DNA of 64,000 nucleotides from the NCBI RefSeq assembly GCF_003591655.1, contig NZ_QVRA01000012.1:1-64000 (forward strand). The letters run 5' to 3'. The notes beneath the pieces are model-generated. The model was given only the letters and a program-made list of their open reading frames with translations, searched no databases and was not told where the DNA came from. The translations under genes and the position numbers were made by a program. The stretch comes from Sphingobium terrigena (lineage in GTDB: Bacteria; Pseudomonadota; Alphaproteobacteria; Sphingomonadales; Sphingomonadaceae). Shown in pieces: positions 18,525-26,071 of the stretch. Position 1 is the stretch's first letter. Every line of letters starts with the position of its first letter.

Positions 18525-19826
18525 TTAATCGACAAACAGCAAGGCGGGACTTTCGAGCAATTTGCGGATCGCCTGCACATAGCTGGCCGCGTCCCAGCCA
18601 TCGACAACGCGATGGTCGCAGCTGATCGACAGGTTCATTAGCTTCGCCGCGACAATCTCCTTGCCCCGGAACATCGGGCGCTCGATCACCCGGTTGGGAC
18701 CGATGATCGCCACTTCCGGCCGGTTGATGACCGGGGTGGTCGCAATGCCGCCAAGCGGACCCAGCGACGTCAGCGTCAGGGTGGAGCCGGACAGTTCCTC
18801 CGACTTCGCCTTGCTCGACCGGGCAGCGTCGGCCAAGCGGCGGATTTCGCTCGCCAGCTGCCAGACGTTGCGGTCCTGCGCATCGCGGATCACCGGCACC
18901 ATCAGCCCCGCATCGGTCTGCGTCGCCAGCCCCAGATGCACTGATCCATGGCGCGTCACCACGCCCGCCTCATCATCATAGCGGGCGTTGAGCATCGGAA
19001 AGTCGGGCAAAGTCTTGCAGATGGCGACGATCAGCAGCGGCAACATGGTGAGCTTTGGCTTGTCGCCCCGGCTGGCGTTGAGCTGTTCACGCAGCACTTC
19101 CAGCGCGGTGACGTCGATTTCCTCGACATAGGTGAAGTGCGGGATGTGGCGCTTGGAGGCGGCCATATTCTCGGCGATGCGGCGGCGCATCCCGATCACC
19201 TTGACCTGCTCGTCGGGACGACGCGCGGACGCACCCGCCGCGCGATAGCCCTGCCCCTGCCCGTAGAGCAGATAGGCGTCGAGATCGGCATGGCGGATAT
19301 GGTCGCCAGCGGACTTTACCTGCGCGAGGTCTATGCCGAGGTCTTTGGCGCGGGCGCGGACGGCGGGGGAGGCGAGGATGGGGGCGCTGGCCTTCTCCCC
19401 CTCTCCTTCAGGGGAGGGGGTCGGGGGGTGGTGCGGTTCGGCCAGCGGCGTGCTATCCTCGATAGGCCCCACCCCAACCCCTCCCCTGAAGGGGAGGGGC
19501 TTTTCAGCTTCCGCAATTTCAGCTGCGCCAGCTGTTTCCGCCTCAATCACCTCGACCGGCGGCATTGGCGCGGCAACATCGTCGCCCTCGACCTCTATCT
19601 CGACCAGCATCGCGCCGATCGAGACCTGATCGCCTTCCTCGCCCGCGAGGCGCACGACTATGCCTGCGACCGGGCTTTCCATCTCGACCGTGGCCTTGTC
19701 GGTCATCATGTCGGCGATCGGCTGGTCCTCCTCGACCCGGTCGCCGACCTTGACGTGCCAGCCGACGATCTCGGCCTGCGCAATGCCCTCACCAATGTCG
19801 GGCAGCTTGAATGTAAAGAGGGCCAT
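18525..19826 (-). CDS. bkdB: Branched-chain 2-oxoacid dehydrogenase E2 (acyltransferase)
   Basis: Core of the branched-chain 2-oxoacid dehydrogenase complex, 433 residues. It has one lipoyl domain with the lipoylated lysine in TDKATVE (Lys44), a peripheral-subunit-binding domain (ASPAVRARAKDLGIDL..., about 165-200), and a catalytic domain ending with SCDHRVVDGWDAA. The linker at about residues 108-145 (LPFRGGVGVG...PTPSPEGEGE) is encoded by a GC-rich palindromic element like those found between genes. The start has GGAG seven bases upstream. It is the last gene of the E1alpha-E1beta-E2 set; no dedicated E3 follows. Confidence 0.93.
   Translation of the reverse strand: MALFTFKLPDIGEGIAQAEIVGWHVKVGDRVEEDQPIADMMTDKATVEMESPVAGIVVRLAGEEGDQVSIGAMLVEIEVEGDDVAAPMPPVEVIEAETAGAAEIAEAEKPLPFRGGVGVGPIEDSTPLAEPHHPPTPSPEGEGEKASAPILASPAVRARAKDLGIDLAQVKSAGDHIRHADLDAYLLYGQGQGYRAAGASARRPDEQVKVIGMRRRIAENMAASKRHIPHFTYVEEIDVTALEVLREQLNASRGDKPKLTMLPLLIVAICKTLPDFPMLNARYDDEAGVVTRHGSVHLGLATQTDAGLMVPVIRDAQDRNVWQLASEIRRLADAARSSKAKSEELSGSTLTLTSLGPLGGIATTPVINRPEVAIIGPNRVIERPMFRGKEIVAAKLMNLSISCDHRVVDGWDAASYVQAIRKLLESPALLFVD
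19391..19504. repeat. Palindromic repeat inserted in frame in the E2 gene
   Basis: Two hairpins, CCCTCTCCTTCAGGGGAGGG and CCCCTCCCCTGAAGGGGAGG, bracket a variable centre. The unit resembles the CCTCCCC-type intergenic repeats at 5.1 and 46.3 kb. It keeps the reading frame and adds about 38 residues to the linker. Confidence 0.75.
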
Positions 19827-19834
19827 AAAAAAGC

Positions 19835-19913
19835 TCCGTTCGTGTCGAGCAAAGTCGAGACACATGACTTGAAACTGCGCTTCCGTTTCTCGACTTCGCT
19901 CGAAACGAACGGA
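19835..19913. repeat. Long inverted repeat between E1beta and E2 genes
   Basis: TCCGTTCGTGTCGAGCAAAG at the left pairs imperfectly with the right end TTCGCTCGAAACGAACGGA, and each arm contains its own TCGAGNNNNGTCGAGA-type palindrome. It lies in the gap between two genes of one operon and would be transcribed as a long hairpin. Confidence 0.75.
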
Positions 19914-19926
19914 AGGTGGTTGAAGG

Positions 19927-20949
19927 TCAATCCTTCATGATCTTGTTGATGGCTTCGCGGATACGGACGGGACCGGGGAAATAGGCCCATTCCAGACTAT
20001 GCGGATAAGGCGTGTCGAACCCGGTCACCCGCTCGATCGGCGCTTCGAGGTGATGGAAACAGCGTTCCTGCACCTGCGCCAGCAGTTCCGCGCCAAAGCC
20101 GCTGGTGCGGGTCGCTTCATGCACGATCAGGCAGCGCCCGGTCTTTTTCACCGACGCCTCGATCGTTTCGATGTCGAGCGGCACCAGACTGCGCAGGTCG
20201 ACAATCTCCGCGTCCAGACCCAGCATCGCGACCGTATGTTCCACGACATGGACCATCGTGCCATAGCAGAGGATGGTCAGCGCCCCGCCCGCCCGCGCGA
20301 TCCGCGCCTTGCCCAGCGGGATGCGGTAATAGCCGGTCGGCACCTGGGCGTCAGCATGGCCGGCCCAGCTAGTCGCCGGCGTATCATATTCGCCGTCGAA
20401 CGGGCCGTTATAGATGCGCTTGGGTTCAAAGAAGATGGTCGGATCATTATCCTCGATCGCCGCGATCAGCAGCCCCTTGGCATCATAGGGGGTGGACGGG
20501 ATCACTGTCTTGATCCCCGAACAATGGGTGAAGATGCCTTCGGGCGACTGGCTGTGCGTCTGGCCGCCGAAGATGCCGCCGCCAAAGGGCGACCGCACCG
20601 TCATCGGCGCGATAAACTCGCCTGCCGAGCGGTAGCGCAAGCGTGCGGCTTCCGACACCAGCTGGTCCAGCGCGGGATAGATATAGTCGGCAAACTGAAT
20701 TTCCGGCACCGGCCGCAACCCATAGGCGCCCATGCCCACCGCGACGCCAATGATGCCACATTCAGTGATCGGCGTGTCGAACACGCGGTTCTTGCCATAT
20801 TTCTGTTGCAGCCCGGCGGTGGCGCGGAACACGCCGCCGAAAAAGCCGACATCCTCGCCCATCACCACGACCGTCGGGTCGCGCTCCATCATCACGTCCA
20901 TGGCGCTGTTGATTGCCTGGATCATGTTCATGTGTATCGTGTCAGTCAT
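19927..20949 (-). CDS. bkdA2: Branched-chain 2-oxoacid dehydrogenase E1 beta subunit
   Basis: Beta subunit (340 residues) of the ThDP-dependent decarboxylase that acts on the 2-oxoacids of valine, leucine and isoleucine. Motifs are MGEDVGFFGGVFRAT, DTPITECGIIGVAVG, EIQFADYIYPALDQL and SPFGGGIFGGQTHSQSPE, then the C-terminal transketolase domain with LIVHEATRTSGFGAE. The start has GGGAAGGAT upstream. It lies between the alpha and E2 genes, each gap holding a palindromic repeat. Confidence 0.94.
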   Translation of the reverse strand: MTDTIHMNMIQAINSAMDVMMERDPTVVVMGEDVGFFGGVFRATAGLQQKYGKNRVFDTPITECGIIGVAVGMGAYGLRPVPEIQFADYIYPALDQLVSEAARLRYRSAGEFIAPMTVRSPFGGGIFGGQTHSQSPEGIFTHCSGIKTVIPSTPYDAKGLLIAAIEDNDPTIFFEPKRIYNGPFDGEYDTPATSWAGHADAQVPTGYYRIPLGKARIARAGGALTILCYGTMVHVVEHTVAMLGLDAEIVDLRSLVPLDIETIEASVKKTGRCLIVHEATRTSGFGAELLAQVQERCFHHLEAPIERVTGFDTPYPHSLEWAYFPGPVRIREAINKIMKD

Positions 20950-20961
20950 GGCACCATCCTT

Positions 20962-21129
20962 CCCTCGCCCCGGCGGGGAGAGGGATGCGCAGACTTAGCA
21001 GCTTGCTGCCTAGTCGAAGCTGGGAGAGGGGGAATAGCGGTTGAGTAACGAGCGGGCATAGCCCCCTCTCCAACCTTCGCTAAGCAGCAAGCTGCTGAGC
21101 TGCGGTATCCTCTCCCCGCCGGGGAGAGG
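20962..21129. repeat. Large palindromic repeat between E1alpha and E1beta genes
   Basis: CCCTCGCCCCGGCGGGGAGAGGG at the left is mirrored by CCTCTCCCCGCCGGGGAGAGG at the right. Inner arms AGCAGCTTGCTG and CAGCAAGCTGCT are also inverted copies. A related, smaller copy lies at 48903-48977. It separates two genes expected to be co-transcribed. Confidence 0.75.
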
Positions 21130-21145
21130 AGATGATGACGCGCCC

Positions 21146-22441
21146 TCACAGCCCCGCCGCCTTCCATTCGTCCAGCATCTGTTGCTGCTGTTCCTTCAGG
21201 TGCCAGGGCATGTCCTCGAACACATCCTCGAACATGCTTTCCATCGGATGGTGCAGACCGTGGCCAAGGATACCGTTCTTCTCCGCCTCACGCGCGGCGT
21301 CGCGGACCATCTCGGCCAGATCCTTGTCCATCGCGGCGTGGCGATCCTCGTCCCAGATGCCCAGGCCGATGCAATGCTGTTTCAACCGCGCGATCGGGTC
21401 GCCCAGCGGCCACAGGCTGCTTTCCTCGGCAGAGCGATAGGCGGTCGGATCGTCCGACGTGCTATGCCCTTCGACGCGATAGGTGAAATGTTCGATCAGC
21501 GTCGGCCCGGCATTGGCCCGCGCCCGGTCGGCGGCCCAGCGGGTCGCGGCATAGACCGCCAGCACATCATTGCCATCGACCCGCAGCCCGGCAATGCCAT
21601 AGCCCACGGCGCGCGCGGCAAAGGTCGTCGCCTCGGCCCCGGCAAAGCCGGAAAAGCTGCTGATCGCCCATTGATTATTGACCACGTTCATAATCACCGG
21701 CGCGCGATAGACGCTGGCGAAGGTGCAGGCGCTATGGAAGTCACCCTCCGCAGTCGATCCCTCGCCGCACCAGGTCGCCGCGATCCGCGTGTCGCCGCGC
21801 GCCGCGCTCGCCATCGCCCAGCCGACGGCCTGGGGATATTGCGTCGTCAGGTTGCCGGAGATGGAGAAAAACCCAGCCTCCCGCGCCGAATACATGATCG
21901 GTAGCTGGCGGCCCTTCAGACGGTCGCCCTTGTTGGAATAAATCTGGTTCATCATGTCGATGATCGGCCAGTCGCGGGCGATGAGGATGCCCTGCTGGCG
22001 ATAGCTAGGGAAGCACATGTCATCGCGATCCAACGCCAGCGCCGCGCCGATCGACACCGCCTCCTCGCCGGTCGACTTCATGTAGAAGCTGGTCTTGCCC
22101 TGCCGCTGCGCCCGGAACATGCGGGCGTCGAACGCGCGGGTCAGCGCCATCGCGCGCAGCATCCGCAACAAGGTTTCGGGCGGCAGATTGGGGTTCCATT
22201 GCCCCACCGCCGCACCCTCTTCGTCCAGCACTCGCACCAGCCCATAGGCCAGGTCGCGCATCGTCGCAGGCTGCGCCGTTTCGTCGGGCCGGGGCGCTGC
22301 GTCGGCAGCGGGAATGTCGAAATGGGTGAAGTCCGCGCTCTCGCCGGGGCGGGCGGGCGGCTCAGGGACGTGCAGGCGCAGCGGGGGCAGATTACGCCCG
22401 GCCTCACCCTGCAATCGCGCCGAATCGTGCGGATCGGTCAT
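21146..22441 (-). CDS. bkdA1: Branched-chain 2-oxoacid dehydrogenase E1 alpha subunit
   Basis: Alpha subunit (431 residues) of the branched-chain dehydrogenase. After a proline-rich N-terminal region of about 60 residues, the ThDP-binding fold shows GEGSTAEGDFHSACTFA...VVNNQWAISS, and the regulatory-loop region YRVEGHSTSDDPTAYR. AFDARMFRAQRQGKTSFYM is typical of this family rather than of pyruvate dehydrogenase. The start follows AGGAGG by four bases; a longer frame begins in the promoter region. It is the first gene of the leftward bkd unit. Confidence 0.94.
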   Translation of the reverse strand: MTDPHDSARLQGEAGRNLPPLRLHVPEPPARPGESADFTHFDIPAADAAPRPDETAQPATMRDLAYGLVRVLDEEGAAVGQWNPNLPPETLLRMLRAMALTRAFDARMFRAQRQGKTSFYMKSTGEEAVSIGAALALDRDDMCFPSYRQQGILIARDWPIIDMMNQIYSNKGDRLKGRQLPIMYSAREAGFFSISGNLTTQYPQAVGWAMASAARGDTRIAATWCGEGSTAEGDFHSACTFASVYRAPVIMNVVNNQWAISSFSGFAGAEATTFAARAVGYGIAGLRVDGNDVLAVYAATRWAADRARANAGPTLIEHFTYRVEGHSTSDDPTAYRSAEESSLWPLGDPIARLKQHCIGLGIWDEDRHAAMDKDLAEMVRDAAREAEKNGILGHGLHHPMESMFEDVFEDMPWHLKEQQQQMLDEWKAAGL

Positions 22442-22464
22442 CCTGCCTCCTATGCTGCATCGCA

Positions 22465-22516
22465 ATAATGTTACTTGCTGCTAACATTATATTACGTCAC
22501 CGCGAAAGGCAAGTCT
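22465..22516 (-). promoter_or_regulatory. bkd promoter with overlapping palindromic operator
   Basis: On the minus strand a perfect TATAAT (22486-22491) is preceded by TTGCCT at a short 15-bp spacing. A perfect 9-bp inverted repeat, ATAATGTTA/TAACATTAT with an 8-nt spacer (22465-22490), overlaps the -10 box. A repressor bound there would block the promoter of the E1alpha gene. The regulator is not in the window. Confidence 0.6.
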
Positions 22517-22561
22517 TCCTTACCTATTTTTCCTTTTTGCTATGTCCGGCTCACCGTCGGG

Positions 22562-23497
22562 TTAGACAGCGACCGGCGCGGAAATATGGGCCTGCGGCGC
22601 GTAGTTGATCACCTCGAAATCCTCGATGGCGTAGCTGAAAATGTCCGAAGGCCGCCGATTGATCCGCAGCCTGGGGGCGCCACTCGGAATTCTCTCCATC
22701 TGTTCCTCCACCAGCGCGGCATGGTTCAGATAGAGATGCACGTCTCCACCCTGCCAGACCACCTCGCCCGGCTCCAGATCGCATTGTTGCGCCAGCATCC
22801 GGGTGATCATCGACAGGCCGAATATGTTGAAGGCGAAGCCCAGCCCCAGGTCGCAACTGCGCTGGAACAGCAGGCCGTTGAGCTTGCCGTTCGACACCTG
22901 GAACTGATAGGTCATATGGCAGGGCGGCAGCGCCATATTGGCGACTTCCGCGACATTCCATCCGGTGAAAAGCAACCGCCGCGACCCCGGCGTTGCCCGG
23001 ATCGCGGCGACCAGATCGGCAATCTGGTTATGCCCCTGGGCTGCCCGCCGGTAGAGGCCGTCGCCCGCCGCTTCATAGCGCGGCCAGTTGACCCACTGCG
23101 CGCCATAGACCGGACCCAGATCACCCCATTGCCGCGCAAACGCTTCATCCTCGATGATTCGCGCCTCGAAAGCATCGCGGTCGATCGTCTCGCCGGTTGC
23201 GCGGCGATAGGCGTCGAGCGGCCAGTCGGTCCAGATATGCACACCCTGCCGCACCAGTTCGCGGATATTGGTGTCGCCCGACAGAAACCACAGCATCTCC
23301 CGCGCCGCGACCTTCCAATAGACCCGTTTGGTCGTCAGCAGCGGCACGGCGTCGTCGGCCAGCGAAAAACGCATCGTCGCGCCCAGGATCGACCTTGTGC
23401 CGACCCCGGTGCGGTCGATCCGTTCGTCGCCATGCCGCCAGATATGGCGCATCAGGTCGAGATATTGCTGCTCATAATGGGGCGTCGTGTCGCGCAA
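22562..23497 (-). CDS. thyA: Thymidylate synthase
   Basis: Methylates dUMP to dTMP with methylene-THF, 311 residues. The N-terminus shows DRTGVGTRSILGATMRF; the nucleophile is Cys in LPPCHMTYQF near 192, followed by QRSCDLGLGFAFNI and the dUMP contact GDVHLYLNHA. It is somewhat longer than the E. coli enzyme because of extra residues in the middle region (DAYRRATGETIDRDAF...). It stands alone, pointing towards bkd. Confidence 0.96.
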   Translation of the reverse strand: MRDTTPHYEQQYLDLMRHIWRHGDERIDRTGVGTRSILGATMRFSLADDAVPLLTTKRVYWKVAAREMLWFLSGDTNIRELVRQGVHIWTDWPLDAYRRATGETIDRDAFEARIIEDEAFARQWGDLGPVYGAQWVNWPRYEAAGDGLYRRAAQGHNQIADLVAAIRATPGSRRLLFTGWNVAEVANMALPPCHMTYQFQVSNGKLNGLLFQRSCDLGLGFAFNIFGLSMITRMLAQQCDLEPGEVVWQGGDVHLYLNHAALVEEQMERIPSGAPRLRINRRPSDIFSYAIEDFEVINYAPQAHISAPVAV

Positions 23498-23662
23498 GGG
23501 CGGGCATCCTGAACTGAAGGCTATGGATCACCGCCCGCTGTAGCCCAGCCATGGCCGCCCGCCAATGTCCCGTTCGTTCTGGACCATGTTGTCGGGCGTC
23601 CTTCACCATAATGGCGCGGCTTGCGCTGGCGACGCCAAACCGGCCTGGGTCACATTTCCTGC

Positions 23663-23953
23663 ATGGCTGGACTGGACCTGCTCATCCTCGATCGCACCTG
23701 GCGTCCCCGCGACCGCGTGCCATTGGCGCACGACTGGCGTACCGTCATCGGCCAATTGCTGGCGCTGGAGGGGCGATGGCTGGCCATCCACCAACAGCGA
23801 CCCGACGACACCCCCGCCCTGCCCCGCCCGGCCGACATCGCCCTGACCCGCGCCCTCACGCGGCGGCTGCGCCCGCTCGACATGCGGCTGGCCGACCATA
23901 TGATAGAGGCCGGGGAAAGCCGGTTCAGCTTCCGCGCTGCCGGGCTTTTGTGA
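23663..23953 (+). CDS. Degenerate RadC/JAB-domain-like protein
   Basis: A 96-residue protein. The second half, LTRALTRRLRPLDMRLADHMIEAGESRFSFRAAGLL, closely follows the C-terminal half of the RadC/JAB deubiquitinase-like fold (LDHxIxxxxxxFSFRxxGLL). The metal motif expected as HNHPSGD reads HQQRPDD here, so the second histidine is missing and metal binding is doubtful. It is about half the length of full RadC. The start at 23663 begins just at the domain boundary. It is divergent from thyA and lies just before tRNA-Pro. Function unknown; probably a non-catalytic relative. Confidence 0.7.
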   Translation: MAGLDLLILDRTWRPRDRVPLAHDWRTVIGQLLALEGRWLAIHQQRPDDTPALPRPADIALTRALTRRLRPLDMRLADHMIEAGESRFSFRAAGLL

Positions 23954-24055
23954 GGTGCAAAAAAAGCCGCTCTGGCCGCTTGCCAGCCTGAAAAGCCGTC
24001 TCTATAGGCTGCGGCCTGCCTTACGGGGTCGCCTCAAAGCGGCTTCGGCATCGGT

Positions 24056-24132
24056 CGGGGAATAGCTCAGCCTGGTAGAGCACTGTCTTCGGGAGGCAGG
24101 GGCCGGAGGTTCGAATCCTCTTTCCCCGACCA
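24056..24132 (+). tRNA. tRNA-Pro (CGG)
   Basis: A 77-nt cloverleaf with acceptor CGGGGAA/TTCCCCG, anticodon stem CTGTC/GGCAG, loop TTCGGGA giving anticodon CGG, T-loop GGTTCGAATCC, and an encoded CCA. Confidence 0.96.
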
Positions 24133-24242
24133 ACTTTCTTTACAGCATCATGAACTGATCCACCCCTTCACGGGGAACGGCCATCCGCGCCGGATTTTGT
24201 TGCGTCCACGCAACGTCCGGCCTGTTCCGCGCTGGCCAGCAA

Positions 24243-24269
24243 CTTTCGACAGATGTCATATGTCGAAAG
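24243..24269. promoter_or_regulatory. Perfect 9-bp inverted repeat upstream of tldD
   Basis: CTTTCGACA and TGTCGAAAG are exact reverse complements with a 9-nt spacer, about 150 bp before the tldD start. It could be an operator for the tldD-moxR cassette. No regulator gene is near. Confidence 0.45.
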
Positions 24270-24417
24270 CGCGCGGCCCCAAGTTGCGCAGTCGTAAAAG
24301 ATGTTTGACCCGGCCCCGCCCTGCCGCGATGATCCCGCCCATCGGTACGGCCAACCGGCCGCATCCCAAGCACAATCCGACCCGCGTCGCGCGGGCATTT
24401 GCAGGTGGAGACGAACC

Positions 24418-26052
24418 TTGCACAGAAGAGATTTTCTGGCCTTTGGCACCATGGGCGTGGGCGGCCTGATCCTGCCGTCGATGTTCGGCAAGGTCATTGC
24501 GGCTGAGGAACTGAACAGCGTCATCGACGTCGCGGTCAAGAAGGCCTTGGCCGACGCAGCGATGAATGCCGCCAAGAGCGCCGGCGCAACCTATTGCGAC
24601 GTGCGCGTCGGCCGCTACCTGCGCCAGTTCGTCATCACCCGCGAACGCAATGTGGAAAATATCGTCAACACCGAATCGACCGGCGTTGGCATCCGCGTGA
24701 TCGCAGGCGGAGCCTGGGGCTTTGCCGCGACGAACGAGATGACCAAGGAAGCCGTGGCCAAGGCCGCGACCCAGGCGGTCGCCATTGCCAAGGCGAATGC
24801 ACCGACCCAGTCTGCACCGGTGCAACTCGCCCCGGTCAAGGGCGCGGGCGAAGTCAGCTGGCGCACGCCGATCGTCAAGAACAGCATGACCGTGCCGATC
24901 AAGGACAAGGTCGACCTGCTGATGGGCGTCAACGCCGCCGCCATGGATGCAGGCGCGGACTTCATCCGCTCCATCCTGTTCCTGGTCAATGAGCAGAAAT
25001 ATTTTGCCAGCACCGATGGCAGCTATATCGACCAGGATGTCCACCGCATCTGGGCACCCATGGAGGTCACCGCCGTCGACAAGGCGACAGGCAAATTCCG
25101 CGTGCGCGAAGGCTTGTCCGCGCCGATGGGGCTGGGCTTTGAATATCTGGATGGCGCAGCGTCGGGCAAGACCGTGCTGCCCAACGGCGTCACCGTCTAT
25201 GGCAACAGCTATGATATGAAGGAAGATGCGATCGCCGCCGCCAAACAGGCGCGTGCGAAGATCAAGGCACCGTCGGTCAAGCCGGGCAAATATGATCTGG
25301 TACTGGACCCGTCGCACACTTGGCTCACCATCCACGAATCGGTCGGCCATCCGCTCGAACTCGACCGGGTGCTGGGCTATGAAGCCAATTATGCTGGCAC
25401 CAGCTTTGCCACGATGGACAAGCTGCAGGCCAATTTCCAATATGGCAGCGACAAGGTGAATATCGTCGCGGACAAGACCCAGCCCGGCAGCTTGGGCGCA
25501 GTCGCCTTCGATGATGAAGGCGTCAAGACCAAGAAGTGGGACCTGATCCGCAACGGCAAGCTGGTCGGCTATCAGGCGATCCGCGACCAGGCGCATATCG
25601 AGGGCAAGAGCGAGAGCGACGGCTGCTGCTATGCCGACAGCTGGTCCAACGTCCAGTTCCAGCGCATGGCCAATGTCAGCCTTGAACCCGGCAAGGCCAA
25701 GCAGAGCGTCGCCGACATGATCGCCAATGTCGAGGACGGCATCTACATCATCGGCGACGGCAGCTTCTCGATCGACCAGCAGCGCTACAACGCGCAATTT
25801 GGCGGACAGCTCTTCTACGAGATCAAGCAGGGCAAGATCACCCAACAGATCGAGGATGTGGCCTACCAGATCCGCACCCCGGAATTCTGGAACGCCTGCG
25901 CCAGGGTTTGCGACGCCAGCGACTATCGCCTGGGCGGCTCCTTCTTCGACGGCAAGGGCCAGCCTGCGCAGGTTTCTGCCGTGTCGCACGGCTCCAGCAC
26001 TGCGCGCTTCAACGGCATCAACGTCATCAACACCGCCCGTTCGCTCGGTTGA
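24418..26052 (+). CDS. tldD: Tat-exported TldD-family metalloprotease
   Basis: 544-residue member of the TldD/PmbA (modulator of DNA gyrase) family, peptidases that cleave unfolded peptides as TldD-TldE heterodimers. The zinc motif HESVGH, an HExxxH, is near 305, and the C-terminus keeps the glycine-rich domain. Unlike E. coli TldD, it begins MHRRDFLAFGTMGVGGLI, a twin-arginine signal. The start is TTG at 24418, with GGTGGAG seven bases upstream; a longer ATG frame runs through unrelated sequence. The next gene encodes its non-catalytic partner. Export to the periplasm is inferred from the signal. Confidence 0.92.
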   Translation: MHRRDFLAFGTMGVGGLILPSMFGKVIAAEELNSVIDVAVKKALADAAMNAAKSAGATYCDVRVGRYLRQFVITRERNVENIVNTESTGVGIRVIAGGAWGFAATNEMTKEAVAKAATQAVAIAKANAPTQSAPVQLAPVKGAGEVSWRTPIVKNSMTVPIKDKVDLLMGVNAAAMDAGADFIRSILFLVNEQKYFASTDGSYIDQDVHRIWAPMEVTAVDKATGKFRVREGLSAPMGLGFEYLDGAASGKTVLPNGVTVYGNSYDMKEDAIAAAKQARAKIKAPSVKPGKYDLVLDPSHTWLTIHESVGHPLELDRVLGYEANYAGTSFATMDKLQANFQYGSDKVNIVADKTQPGSLGAVAFDDEGVKTKKWDLIRNGKLVGYQAIRDQAHIEGKSESDGCCYADSWSNVQFQRMANVSLEPGKAKQSVADMIANVEDGIYIIGDGSFSIDQQRYNAQFGGQLFYEIKQGKITQQIEDVAYQIRTPEFWNACARVCDASDYRLGGSFFDGKGQPAQVSAVSHGSSTARFNGINVINTARSLG

Positions 26053-26071
26053 TCGGTCAGGGAGAGAAAAT

